NCBI GenBank assembly: GCA_937958075.1
Contig: CALFFB010000220.1
Location: 1 to 12,778, forward strand
Reading direction: 5' to 3'
From: an uncultured Geobacteraceae bacterium
GTDB lineage: Bacteria; Desulfobacterota; Desulfuromonadia; Desulfuromonadales; Geopsychrobacteraceae
Length of the DNA: 12,778 bases
In this document: positions 1 to 7,623 of the stretch, piece after piece
How positions within the stretch are numbered: position 1 is the first letter of the stretch
How the letters are laid out: the number at the start of each line of letters is the position of its first letter
Position numbers and translations under genes: made by a program
Notes under the pieces: generated by a model
The model's input: only the letters and a program-made list of their open reading frames with translations
Told to the model about the DNA's origin: nothing
Databases searched by the model: none

Positions 1-668
1 CGTTGCTGGCGCTGGGCTTCCTCCTGTCGCCGTCGGGCTTCAAGTTCCTCTTGTCGCCGTTTTTCGGCTTCTTCCCGTTGCCGGCGTTCCGCGGCCAGGC
101 GCTGCTTTTCTGCCTCTTCACGTCGGCGCTGCTCTTCAGCGAGGCGTTGTTTTTCCGCTTCTTCCCGTTGACGTTTCTCTTCGGCCAGTCTCTTCTTCTC
201 GGCCTCTTCCCGCTGGCGTTGTTCTGCCGCCAGGCGTTCGGCTTCCTCGCGCCGGCGTTGCTCTTCGGCCAGACGCTGCTCTTCCAGCTCATCGATCAGC
301 GGTACCAGCTCCGGCTCAGGTTCAGGCTCGGGTTCCGTTTCCACCACTGCCTCAGGTTCCGGTTCGAGTTCTGCCGGGGGTGCGGCAGGTGGTGGCGGTG
401 GAGTCGGGGACGGATCAGGCGGGGCCGGTTCCGGTTCCGTCGGTGCGACGGCTTCCGGGCGTCCGGCCTGAGGGTTCAGTACCGGCGCATTGACCAGGCT
501 GACCTGGTAGACCGGGGGCGGCTGCTGGAGTGACTGTTGAAACCAGGGGGTAAAATAGAGGGCCAGCAACAGCAGGTGCAGCACCACGGAGAGCAGCAGC
601 ATTTTAAAAAAATCGGGCTCAATGCCTGTTGCTCGCTGTCCTGATGATTCGGGGCGCAGAGGTTCCAT
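1..668 (-). CDS. tolA: TolA, cell-envelope protein (3' end beyond the window)
   Basis: TolA links the inner-membrane TolQR motor to Pal and TolB at the outer membrane and helps outer-membrane invagination and integrity during division. The frame opens at ATG 668 and stays open to the left edge (222 codons visible). Residues about 20-40 form one membrane segment containing S27-x3-H31, the Ser/His motif known from TolA and TonB anchors. Residues about 50-120 are rich in Pro and Glu-Pro, and residues 132-222 are a charged Arg/Glu/Ala/Gln helix with 15-residue repeats, as in TolA domain II. The C-terminal domain III is not in view. The start lies 10 bp after the tolR stop; a GGAGG at 684-688 is about 15 nt upstream, rather far. 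TonB is the alternative, but tolQ-tolR order and the long charged helix favour TolA. Confidence 0.88.
   Translation of the reverse strand, partial: MEPLRPESSGQRATGIEPDFFKMLLLSVVLHLLLLALYFTPWFQQSLQQPPPVYQVSLVNAPVLNPQAGRPEAVAPTEPEPAPPDPSPTPPPPPAAPPAELEPEPEAVVETEPEPEPEPELVPLIDELEEQRLAEEQRRREEAERLAAEQRQREEAEKKRLAEEKRQREEAEKQRLAEEQRRREEAEKQRLAAERRQREEAEKRRQEELEARRRQEEAQRQQ
57..275 (-). repeat. In-frame 45-bp tandem repeats encoding the TolA helix
   Basis: Within tolA the protein repeats a unit of the form RLAEExRxREEAEKx. The first unit is 13 residues and four more are 15 residues (residues 132-204), so the DNA carries an approximately 45-bp tandem repeat with third-position drift. The helix continues in a less regular form to the window edge. 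Such repeats can change in number by recombination and would alter the periplasmic span of TolA. Confidence 0.8.
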
Positions 669-678
669 GGGCAGGTTG

Positions 679-1104
679 TCAATCCTCCGGCAGACGGGTG
701 ACCATGCCCAGTTTGTCAACTCCGGCCTGCTTGACCGCCGCCATCACCTGCACAACCAGCCCGTAGGCCACCGCCTCGTCGGCCTGCAAAAAGACCTGGC
801 GCTCGGGCCTTTCCTGAATAGCTTGCCTGATGACAGGTTCCAGGCTTGCAACATTGCCAATATCGTTGCGGTCGACGCTGATCTGTCCGTTCCGTTGCAG
901 GATAATAACCAGTGGTTCCTGATCCGCCGGCAGACCGGGAGACTGGCGGACCTGGGGCAGATCGACCTCAACCCCCTGGTCGAGCATGGGTGCGGTGACC
1001 ATGAAGATGATCAGCAGGACCAGCATGACATCGACAAAAGGGGTGACATTGATCTGGGACAGGCTGCTGCGACGGGTTCCTGTCGTCCGGCCACCGATCT
1101 CCAT
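679..1104 (-). CDS. tolR: TolR, ExbD/TolR-family proton-channel subunit
   Basis: TolR forms the proton-motive-force-driven inner-membrane motor with TolQ that energises TolA. The 141-residue product has a short cytoplasmic N-terminus, a single membrane helix at about residues 20-43 containing the family motif INVTPFVDVMLVLLIIF, and a periplasmic domain to the end. Asp25 in that helix corresponds to the conserved protonatable aspartate of TolR/ExbD. Length matches the family (about 140). ATG 1104 directly abuts the TAG stop of tolQ with no spacer, indicating translational coupling, and tolA follows 10 bp after the stop. ExbD is the paralogous alternative; the neighbouring tolA supports TolR. 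Confidence 0.93.
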   Translation of the reverse strand: MEIGGRTTGTRRSSLSQINVTPFVDVMLVLLIIFMVTAPMLDQGVEVDLPQVRQSPGLPADQEPLVIILQRNGQISVDRNDIGNVASLEPVIRQAIQERPERQVFLQADEAVAYGLVVQVMAAVKQAGVDKLGMVTRLPED

Positions 1105-1794
1105 CTACCGGCTCCGCTCCAGACGTTCGAGGATGTTCAGGAATTCCTGGCTGAAGTTATCCATTTCGCCGATGAGTTCGTTGACCTTGTTGAGATAATG
1201 GTTGTAGCCGATGACCGCCGGAATCGCCGCCGCCAGCCCGATAGCCGTTGCCACCAGCGCTTCAGAGATACCCGGGGCGACAACAGCGAGGGAGGCGCTG
1301 CCGGTCTGGCCGATTCCGTGGAAGGCATCCATGATTCCCCACACGGTGCCGAAGAGGCCGATAAAAGGAGTAATGGAGCCGGTGGTGGCGAGAAAGGTCA
1401 GATACTTTTCCAGGCGCTGGGTTTCCTGGGTGGTCGCCCGCCGCAAAGCCCGGGCAACGATTTCCGTGGTGTTGAAGTGGGCGTTGAACTCATCCTGGTC
1501 GGCATCGGCCGCCTCCGGTTTTTGCGCCCGTTTCTTCAGTTGCAGCAGTTCGTGGTAGCCTTCGCGGAAGAGATTGGCAACGGGTGCCTGATGGAATTCC
1601 TTGACCTGCTGACCGATGAGATCGAAGCGTTTCTTGCTCCAGAACAGCTCAAGAAAGCGGTCGGAATCACGCATGGCGCGGCGGACGATAACCCCCTTGT
1701 AAAAGATAACGGCCCAGGATACCAGTGAGAAATACACGAGAATCAGCAGGACGCCCTTGACCACCGGGCCGGCGGTTAACACCAGATCTAGCAA
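1105..1794 (-). CDS. tolQ: TolQ, ExbB/TolQ-family motor subunit
   Basis: TolQ is the multi-spanning channel scaffold of the TolQR motor in the inner membrane. The 229-residue protein shows three membrane segments: about residues 10-32, 132-157 and 167-198, with a large cytoplasmic loop between the first two. Thr150 in PFIGLFGTVWGIM and Thr183 in ATAIGLAAAIPAV sit 33 residues apart, as do the two channel threonines of E. coli TolQ. The start is a TTG at 1794, supported by an excellent Shine-Dalgarno AAGGAGA (1801-1807) six bases upstream; no in-frame ATG fits. It is the first gene of tolQRA, and a consensus-like promoter lies 60-90 bp upstream. Confidence 0.93.
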   Translation of the reverse strand: MLDLVLTAGPVVKGVLLILVYFSLVSWAVIFYKGVIVRRAMRDSDRFLELFWSKKRFDLIGQQVKEFHQAPVANLFREGYHELLQLKKRAQKPEAADADQDEFNAHFNTTEIVARALRRATTQETQRLEKYLTFLATTGSITPFIGLFGTVWGIMDAFHGIGQTGSASLAVVAPGISEALVATAIGLAAAIPAVIGYNHYLNKVNELIGEMDNFSQEFLNILERLERSR

Positions 1795-1853
1795 CGCTAT
1801 TCTCCTTGGCTGCAGGAAGTTTCCCCACGGCAGGGGGAGTGTAAAATGCCGAA

Positions 1854-1882
1854 ATTATCAGGTAGCTGCCGCCGCAAGTCAA
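1854..1882 (-). promoter_or_regulatory. Sigma70-type promoter for tolQRA
   Basis: On the minus strand TTGACT (1882-1877) and GATAAT (1859-1854) are separated by exactly 17 bp, each one base from consensus. Transcription would begin near 1847 and give an untranslated leader of about 50 nt before the tolQ TTG. This is the best promoter match in the intergenic region; it is inferred from sequence only. Confidence 0.65.
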
Positions 1883-1898
1883 GACAGCGCCGGGCAGT

Positions 1899-1958
1899 TT
1901 CCGGGTGCCGGAATGCACAGAGAGTACCTGCACAGTGTCGGGCCTGTTCCGGCGCCGG
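1899..1958. repeat. Two GC-rich inverted repeats upstream of the tolQ promoter
   Basis: TTCCGG-GTG-CCGGAA is a perfect 6-bp stem at 1899-1913, and CCGGCGCCGG is a perfect 10-bp palindrome at 1949-1958; both share the TTCCGG core, which appears again at 1960-1965. They lie between the folE2 stop and the tolQ -35 box. No T-run follows either hairpin, so they are not clear intrinsic terminators; a protein-binding site or RNA hairpin is possible. The rest of 1808-2051 holds the tolQ promoter and no gene I can support. Confidence 0.4.
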
Positions 1959-2030
1959 TTTCCGGTGAAGTCCCCTCAGAAAAATCTTCGGCAGGACATG
2001 ATCTGCATTTTGGCATGGCTGAACAGGGAC

Positions 2031-2060
2031 TTTTCCACCCTGTCCACAGGCTTATCCACA
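2031..2060 (+). promoter_or_regulatory. Cluster of three DnaA-box-like 9-mers
   Basis: Reading rightward: TTTTCCACC (2031-2039), CTGTCCACA (2040-2048) and TTATCCACA (2052-2060). The last is a perfect consensus DnaA box; the others share its TCCAC core and orientation. The perfect box overlaps the folE2 stop: on the minus strand it supplies the Cys and Gly codons and the TAA. Neighbouring sequence is not strikingly AT-rich, so a DnaA-titrating or regulatory cluster is more plausible than an origin. Assignment rests on motif matching only. Confidence 0.45.
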
Positions 2061-2867
2061 GGATGGACGCACGTCACGTTCGATCATGGCATAGGCCGAG
2101 TGATTGTGGATGGACTCGAAATTCTCGCACTGGATGCTGAACCACCGGATCCGAGTCACCTGCGAGAGTTTTTCCGTAAGTGCCCGGACCATGTCTTCGA
2201 CGAACATGGGGTTGTCGTAGGCGCGTTCCGTCACCGCTTTTTCATCTTCGCGCTTGAGCAGGGCGTAGACCGGTGAACTGGCGCAGTCTTCAACCCACTG
2301 GATCAGATCCTCAAGCCAGATGTGTTCCTGATAACGGACCTGGACCGTGACCAGACTGCGCTGGTTGTGGGCACCACGGTCACTGATCTGTTTGGAGCAG
2401 GGGCACAGAGAGGTGACCGGAACCCTAGCTTCGAGCATGAAGTCAAAGTCGTCGGCCAGGGTGCCTAGCATCCGGCACTGGTATTCGAGCAATCCCCGGG
2501 CGCCGGAGACGGGGGCGCGCTTTTCGATGAAGTAAGGAAAATCCAGCTCCAGGTGCGCGCGGTCGGCACCGAGGCGTTTTTTCATTTCCAGCAGGATGGT
2601 TTCAAGGTTCTCCACGCTGATCTGGCCGTGGTAGAGGTTGAGAACCTCGATAAAACGGCTCATGTGGGTGCCTTTGAAGTGCTCCGGCAGGTCGACATAC
2701 ATGTTGACCTTGGCGACCGTGTACTGCCGCTCCCGGTGTTTGTCCTGGACGACGATGGGATAGCGGATATCCTTGACGCCGACCTTGTCGATGGCAATCT
2801 TCCGATGGTCGCGGCTCTGCTGCAGATCGGGCATCGACCGGCGGTTGTTGGAGTGCTGTTCAGGCAT
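2052..2867 (-). CDS. folE2: GTP cyclohydrolase IB (FolE2 type)
   Basis: This enzyme converts GTP to 7,8-dihydroneopterin triphosphate, the first step of folate and of preQ0/queuosine synthesis. The 271-residue protein is full length for the COG1469 family. The signature VTSLCPCSKQISDRGAHNQR occurs at residues 151-170. Cys155, His167, Glu209 and His254 keep the same spacing as the metal ligands I recall for Neisseria FolE2 (147/159/201/246). FolE2 is unrelated to the strictly zinc-dependent FolE and can use other metals. ATG 2867 overlaps the queC stop by 8 nt, with AGGAGG (2880-2885) 12 nt upstream; an in-frame Met12 is an alternative start. The overlap with queC points to a role in deazapurine synthesis as well as folate. 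Confidence 0.95.
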   Translation of the reverse strand: MPEQHSNNRRSMPDLQQSRDHRKIAIDKVGVKDIRYPIVVQDKHRERQYTVAKVNMYVDLPEHFKGTHMSRFIEVLNLYHGQISVENLETILLEMKKRLGADRAHLELDFPYFIEKRAPVSGARGLLEYQCRMLGTLADDFDFMLEARVPVTSLCPCSKQISDRGAHNQRSLVTVQVRYQEHIWLEDLIQWVEDCASSPVYALLKREDEKAVTERAYDNPMFVEDMVRALTEKLSQVTRIRWFSIQCENFESIHNHSAYAMIERDVRPSCG

Positions 2868-3534
2868 AGGTCAGGGGATCCTCCTGGTGGATATCGGCAA
2901 AGCCTTTCAGGCGCAGGCGGCAGGAATCGCAGTGGCCGCAGGACAGCCCTTCCGGAGTCGGATCATAGCAGGAGTGGGTCAGGCGGTAATCCACCCCCAG
3001 GTCCAGACCGCGCTGGATGATCTCCCCCTTGCTCAGATCGATGAGGGGCGCGTGAATGCGGTAGGGGTGTCCCTCGACCCCGGCTTTGGTGGCGAGGTTG
3101 GCCATGGTCTGAAAGGCGGCGATAAATTCGGGGCGGCAGTCGGGGTAGCCGGAATAATCCAGGGCATTGACGCCGATAAAGATGTCAGCGGCGCCAAGAA
3201 CTTCGGCCCAGCCCAGGGCAAAGGAGAGGAAAATCGTGTTGCGGGCCGGTACATAGGTTATCGGAATGTCATCGGTCTCGGACATATCCTTGGGCACCGC
3301 GATATCGGCGGTCAGGGCGCTGCCTCCGACCTGGCGCATATCGATATCGATAACCAGATGCCGGTTTGCGCCGATCAGTGGTGCGAACTGACGTGCTTTT
3401 TCAAGCTCGATGGCATGCCGCTGGCCATAGTTGAAACTCAGGGCGTACAGGTCAAAGCCCTGATCCCGGGCAATGGCCATGCAGGTGGTGGAATCCAGTC
3501 CACCGCTGTAGAGAATGACAGCTGCTTTTTTCAT
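2860..3534 (-). CDS. queC: 7-cyano-7-deazaguanine (preQ0) synthase
   Basis: QueC makes preQ0 from 7-carboxy-7-deazaguanine, ATP and ammonia, a cytosolic step toward queuosine in tRNA. The 224-residue protein begins with the PP-loop ATP-binding motif SGGLDS at residues 10-15. It ends with a zinc site formed by Cys189, Cys199, Cys202 and Cys205 in a C-x9-C-x2-C-x2-C pattern. Length fits the family. I chose ATG 3534 because the product then starts MKKAAVILYSGGLDS, with AGGA about nine bases upstream; an upstream GTG at 3570 would add twelve unconserved residues. It follows pyk after 59 bp, with no clear terminator between, and overlaps folE2 by 8 nt, so the three may be cotranscribed. Confidence 0.95.
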   Translation of the reverse strand: MKKAAVILYSGGLDSTTCMAIARDQGFDLYALSFNYGQRHAIELEKARQFAPLIGANRHLVIDIDMRQVGGSALTADIAVPKDMSETDDIPITYVPARNTIFLSFALGWAEVLGAADIFIGVNALDYSGYPDCRPEFIAAFQTMANLATKAGVEGHPYRIHAPLIDLSKGEIIQRGLDLGVDYRLTHSCYDPTPEGLSCGHCDSCRLRLKGFADIHQEDPLTYA

Positions 3535-3593
3535 AGAGTTTGTTCCTGTAGGCGAAACTGAGCAGAACACCTGATAAAAACAGTTTCTGAGAA

Positions 3594-5075
3594 TCAGTTG
3601 CTGACGGCGGTGGCTCGATAGGCCGAGCCATGCACCTCGTAGAAATTCCCCGTTCCCAGGCGATGGATTTTCAGCAGGTTGGTGGTTCCCGGGGCCGAAA
3701 CCGGGCTGCCCATGGTAATCACCACCACGTCGCCGGATTTGAGCAGGCCGCTGCCCAAAACCGCCTTTTCCACCGAAGCGATCTGCGCCTCCGTGTCCCC
3801 CTGAATGGCAACCCGCAGCGAGCTGACGCCGCGGTACAGGGCCAGGTGCCGCCGCACCTGCTGGGTCGGGGTCACGGCATAAACGGGCAGAGCCGGACGA
3901 TATTTGGCAACCAGGGTGGCCGTGCTGCCGGTCTGGGTAAAGGCGAGGATGGCTGCCGCGCCCACATGCTCCGCCAGCCGGCAGGCGCCCTGACCGATGA
4001 CATCGGGAATATTCTGCTCAACGGACTGGGGAGCCACCAGCTCAAAGCGGTCACGGTTGAGCTCCTGGTCGGCCTCAACATCGCAGGCAATGCGGGCCAT
4101 GACCTTCACCGATTCGATGGGGAACTGCCCGGCGGCGGTCTCTCCGGACAGCATCACCGCGTCGGTGCCGTCGAGGATGGCGTTGGCAACATCGGAGGTC
4201 TCCGCCCGGGTCGGACGCGGACTGCCGATCATGCTTTCCAGCATCTGGGTGGCGGTGATCACCGGTTTCCCGTGATGATTGCACAGCCGGATGATTTTCT
4301 TCTGAATCAGCGGCACCCGTTCCGACGGCAGCTCCACGCCGAGATCCCCACGCGCGACCATGATGCCGTCGGCTGCTTCAAGAATTTTTTCAAAATTATC
4401 AACGGCTTCCGGTTTTTCTATCTTGGCGATGACGCGGATGCTGGACTGGCGTTCGAAGAGATACTGTTTGATTTTCCAGACCTCTTCGGCGGTTCGCACA
4501 AAGGACAGGGCGATCCAGTCCAGATTCTGCTCGATGGCAAAGTCGAGATCCGCATAGTCTTTTGTCGTGACCGCCGGCGTAGACACCTTGACACCGGGCA
4601 GATTGATCCCCTTGCGATCTTTCAAAAGTCCGCCCTGCTTTACCAGACAGAAAACCTGACCCCCTTCGACCCTTTGTACTTCAAGCTCAAGGTGCCCATC
4701 GTCCAGCAGAATGCGGTCGTGGGGTTCAACATCATGGGGCAGATCGAGATAGGTGGTGGAGATCCGTTCACTGGTCCCCTCGATGTTGTCGGTTGTGATA
4801 ATCAGCGGCTGCCCCGTAACCAGTTCAACGGCACCCTGACGCATGGTTCCGGTGCGGATTTTCGGTCCCTGCAGGTCACCGAGAATCGACACGGCCTTTT
4901 TGTGGCGTGCGGACAGGGTGCGGATGGCGTCGATCCAGGCTTTTTTCTGCTCATGTTCACCGTGGGAAAAGTTGAGGCGGAAGACATCGACACCGGCCAG
5001 GAGCAACTGCTCCAGAAGGGCAGCGGTTTCCGTAGCCGGACCGATGGTTGCGACAATTTTGGTATGACGATACAT
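3594..5075 (-). CDS. pyk: Pyruvate kinase
   Basis: Pyruvate kinase transfers phosphate from phosphoenolpyruvate to ADP at the end of glycolysis. The 493-residue protein shows the TIM barrel interrupted by a B domain (about residues 70-170) and a C-terminal regulatory domain (about 350-480). Visible active-site parts are Arg33/Asn35/Ser37 in FRLNFSHG, the signature VIAKIEKPEAV with Lys218 and Glu220, Asp244 in ARGDLG, and PVITATQMLESM at 271-282. Glu103 aligns with the glutamate that marks potassium-dependent enzymes; this alignment is by eye. ATG 5075 has GAGG five bases upstream. The gene faces away from mrcA across a 145-bp spacer and precedes queC-folE2. The gene name pyk is general; PykF/PykA subtype is not assigned. 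Confidence 0.96.
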   Translation of the reverse strand: MYRHTKIVATIGPATETAALLEQLLLAGVDVFRLNFSHGEHEQKKAWIDAIRTLSARHKKAVSILGDLQGPKIRTGTMRQGAVELVTGQPLIITTDNIEGTSERISTTYLDLPHDVEPHDRILLDDGHLELEVQRVEGGQVFCLVKQGGLLKDRKGINLPGVKVSTPAVTTKDYADLDFAIEQNLDWIALSFVRTAEEVWKIKQYLFERQSSIRVIAKIEKPEAVDNFEKILEAADGIMVARGDLGVELPSERVPLIQKKIIRLCNHHGKPVITATQMLESMIGSPRPTRAETSDVANAILDGTDAVMLSGETAAGQFPIESVKVMARIACDVEADQELNRDRFELVAPQSVEQNIPDVIGQGACRLAEHVGAAAILAFTQTGSTATLVAKYRPALPVYAVTPTQQVRRHLALYRGVSSLRVAIQGDTEAQIASVEKAVLGSGLLKSGDVVVITMGSPVSAPGTTNLLKIHRLGTGNFYEVHGSAYRATAVSN

Positions 5076-5124
5076 ACAAGCCTCTTATAAAAGATAGAGC
5101 GATGCTTTTGCGTGGCTATCCATG

Positions 5125-5154
5125 TTGCCCCGGACGAAGGGCGCATGCTATAGG
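5125..5154 (+). promoter_or_regulatory. Possible sigma70 promoter for mrcA
   Basis: In the divergent pyk-mrcA spacer, TTGCCC (5125-5130) and TATAGG (5149-5154) are 18 bp apart, and the -10 is preceded by TG one base away (extended -10 form). It would give a leader of about 60 nt. The -35 is weak. I found no clear promoter for pyk on the other strand; the rest of 5076-5220 holds nothing else I can support. Confidence 0.3.
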
Positions 5155-5220
5155 TAATGGCCTGTGTGCCAACGATCCCAGCAACAAAACCAATTTTTCT
5201 CCCGTTAGTCCATATAAATC

Positions 5221-7614
5221 ATGAAACGAGCGCTAAAATACATCTTTTTCTGCCTGCTGGCCATGCCGGTGCTGGCGGTAGCGTTACTCATCGGGGCCTA
5301 CTTTTACGTTTCATCCACCCTGCCCCGGGTTGATTCCCTCAGCGACTATCGTCCCCCCCTGATCACCACCATCTATGCCGATGACCAGACGGTTATCGCC
5401 GAGTACTCCCGCGAGCGCCGGTTTCTGGTGGCTTATGACGATATTCCCAAAACCCTGGTCCAGGCCTTTGTCGCCGCGGAAGACGCAACCTTCTTCAAGC
5501 ACCATGGCATCGATCTGATGTCCATTCTGCGGGCGGCCATCAACAACCTGAAAGCCGGTGGTATCTCCCAGGGGGGCAGCACCATTACCCAGCAGGTTGC
5601 CAAAACCATGCTCCTCAGTCCTGAAAGAACCTTCAGCCGGAAGTTCAAGGAAGCTATCCTCGCCTGGCGCATGGAACAGGCCCTGACCAAGGAGGATATT
5701 CTCTACATCTATCTCAATCAGATCTATCTCGGCCACCGCTCCTTCGGGGTTGAGGCGGCAGCCCAGAGCTATTTTGACAAAACCGTATCCGAACTGACCC
5801 TGGCCGAAGCCGCCATTCTTGCCGGTCTGCCCCAGGCACCCAGCCGCTATTCCCCCTACCGCCATTACCAACGTGCCCTGGATCGCCAGAAATACGTTCT
5901 CGGACGGATGCAGGAAGAGGGCTATATCACCCCGGCCGAGCGCCTGGCGGCGGAACAGGAAGAGGTGGTGATTACCCCGCGCATCAACACCCTGCTCGAT
6001 GTCACCGCCTATTTCAACGAACAGGTGCGCCGCTATCTCGAAGAGCGCTTTGGTGAAGACATCCTGTATACCGGTGGTTTGCGGGTCGAGACCAGTATCA
6101 ACCTGGAACTCCAGCAGGCGGCTCAGGACGCTGTCCGGGACAATGTGCGGGCCCACGACAAGCGCCGTGGCTTCCGTCCGGTCGAACAGGTTCTCGACGA
6201 TGCACAGCAACAGGAATTTCTGGCCCGCCAGGCCGAAGAATTCAGTGCTGAACCCCTGAAGTCCGGAGATGAAAGCCAGGCCATCGTTGTCGGGAGGGAG
6301 GGCGATCAGCTCATCTGCCGCCTGGGTGAGTTCACCGGTAACATTGCTGTTGCCGACAGCGACTGGGCCGGCACCATCGAGATTGTGGGGCCGGAGGTTG
6401 AGCCCACCGGCAACGCGGAAACGGGGCAAAGCGTGACCCGCCTGCCCGTCGGCTCGGTGATCGATGTCAGGGTTGTAGATGGCGAAGGCGATCGGCTGCG
6501 CCTGGCCCTTGAGCAGGAACCCCTGACCCAGGGGGCGCTGGTCGCCATTGAGCCGGCAACCGGTCAGATCAAGGCCATGGTCGGCGGGTACGATTTTAAA
6601 AAAAGCCAGTTCAACCGGGCGATTCAGGCCCGTCGCCTGCCCGGCTCGGCGTTCAAGCCGATTATCTACGCGGCGGCCCTTGACCGGGGTTTTACCCCGG
6701 CGACGGTGATTCTTGACACCCCCCTGATCTATCAGAACCGGGTGGCGGAAACCGGTGATATTGAAGAGTGGAAGCCACGGAACTATGAAGAACGTTTCCA
6801 CGGGCCGACGCGGTTGCGGGAAGCACTGACGAGGTCACGCAATGTTGTCACCATCAAGGTTCTGGAAGAGATCGGCGTCGGCTATGCGGCCGCTTACGCG
6901 GCCAAGCTCGGCATTGAAACCCCTCTGCAGCGCGACCTTTCCATGGCCCTTGGCTCGACGGCCGTAACCCCCCTTGAGATGCTGACCGCCTACACGGTTT
7001 TTGCCAACGGCGGCATCCTCTCACCCCCGACCTATATCACCCGCATCCGCGATCGCCACGGCCGGATTCTGGAGTCCATCGATCCGGCCGATTTCGCTGG
7101 AGGCATGGCGGCCGACCAGCGCCTCATCCGCCAGCCGCCGCGCCGGGTCATTTCACCGGAAACCGCCTATCTGGTCACCAACATGTTGGAAAGTGTCGTG
7201 CAGGAGGGCACCGGCCGCAGGGCGCGGGTTCTGAACCGTCCATCCGCAGGCAAGACAGGCACCACCAACGATCTCAAGGATGCCTGGTATGTGGGGTATA
7301 TCCCCCAGCTTGCCGCCGCCTCCTGGGTTGGTTACGATCAGGAACGTCCCCTTGGCCGCAATGAAACCGGAGGGCGGGCCGCTCTGCCGGCCTGGATCAC
7401 CTTCATGCAGGAAGCCATCAATCACTATCCGGCCCGGCAGTTTCCCGTACCCGACACCATCGAATTTCATCCCATCGATCGTGAAAGCGGCCTGCTCCTG
7501 GCCGGGGACAGTACCGAGGCGTATTACGAAAGCTTTGCCCCGGGGAACATCCCGGCCCGTAAAGTCCAGGAACAGCAGATGGAAGCGCGGGACTTCTTCC
7601 GGCTGGATCTGTAA
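5221..7614 (+). CDS. mrcA: Penicillin-binding protein 1A, bifunctional peptidoglycan synthase
   Basis: This class A PBP polymerises lipid II into glycan strands and cross-links the peptides on the periplasmic side of the inner membrane. The 797-residue protein has a membrane anchor at about residues 8-30 and then the GT51 transglycosylase domain (about 55-230) with catalytic Glu87 in AAEDATFFKHHGID and the QGGSTITQQ motif at 117-125. An OB-like insert follows (about 310-430). The transpeptidase domain (about 440-730) has Ser476-x-x-Lys479 (GSAFK), Ser539-Arg-Asn541 and Lys678-Thr-Gly680. All catalytic motifs are intact and length is normal. ATG 5221 is the first possible start because an in-frame TAA lies at 5215-5217. 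No Shine-Dalgarno sequence precedes it. The gene converges on phoU with 9 bp between stops. The symbol mrcA (ponA) follows the insert architecture. Confidence 0.95.
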   Translation: MKRALKYIFFCLLAMPVLAVALLIGAYFYVSSTLPRVDSLSDYRPPLITTIYADDQTVIAEYSRERRFLVAYDDIPKTLVQAFVAAEDATFFKHHGIDLMSILRAAINNLKAGGISQGGSTITQQVAKTMLLSPERTFSRKFKEAILAWRMEQALTKEDILYIYLNQIYLGHRSFGVEAAAQSYFDKTVSELTLAEAAILAGLPQAPSRYSPYRHYQRALDRQKYVLGRMQEEGYITPAERLAAEQEEVVITPRINTLLDVTAYFNEQVRRYLEERFGEDILYTGGLRVETSINLELQQAAQDAVRDNVRAHDKRRGFRPVEQVLDDAQQQEFLARQAEEFSAEPLKSGDESQAIVVGREGDQLICRLGEFTGNIAVADSDWAGTIEIVGPEVEPTGNAETGQSVTRLPVGSVIDVRVVDGEGDRLRLALEQEPLTQGALVAIEPATGQIKAMVGGYDFKKSQFNRAIQARRLPGSAFKPIIYAAALDRGFTPATVILDTPLIYQNRVAETGDIEEWKPRNYEERFHGPTRLREALTRSRNVVTIKVLEEIGVGYAAAYAAKLGIETPLQRDLSMALGSTAVTPLEMLTAYTVFANGGILSPPTYITRIRDRHGRILESIDPADFAGGMAADQRLIRQPPRRVISPETAYLVTNMLESVVQEGTGRRARVLNRPSAGKTGTTNDLKDAWYVGYIPQLAAASWVGYDQERPLGRNETGGRAALPAWITFMQEAINHYPARQFPVPDTIEFHPIDRESGLLLAGDSTEAYYESFAPGNIPARKVQEQQMEARDFFRLDL

Positions 7615-7623
7615 ATTCCCCCT

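Noticed and set aside
622..1728. Long plus-strand open frame opposite tolQ and tolR
   Set aside because: It is antisense to two strongly conserved genes, has no recognisable domain or ribosome site, and its composition mirrors the opposite-strand codons.
1808..2060. Replication origin suggested by DnaA boxes
   Set aside because: Only three boxes, no AT-rich unwinding region, and no dnaA, dnaN or other origin-linked genes in the window.
3535..3570. Upstream GTG start giving QueC twelve more residues
   Set aside because: The added residues are not family-like, no ribosome site precedes the GTG, and ATG 3534 starts right at the conserved MKKAAVILYSGG.
3630..5090. 486-codon plus-strand frame opposite pyk
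   Set aside because: Antisense to a full-length pyruvate kinase with all motifs; the long open frame is a GC-rich codon-bias shadow.
5311..6801. 496-codon minus-strand frame opposite mrcA
   Set aside because: Antisense to intact penicillin-binding protein domains, with no domain-like features of its own.
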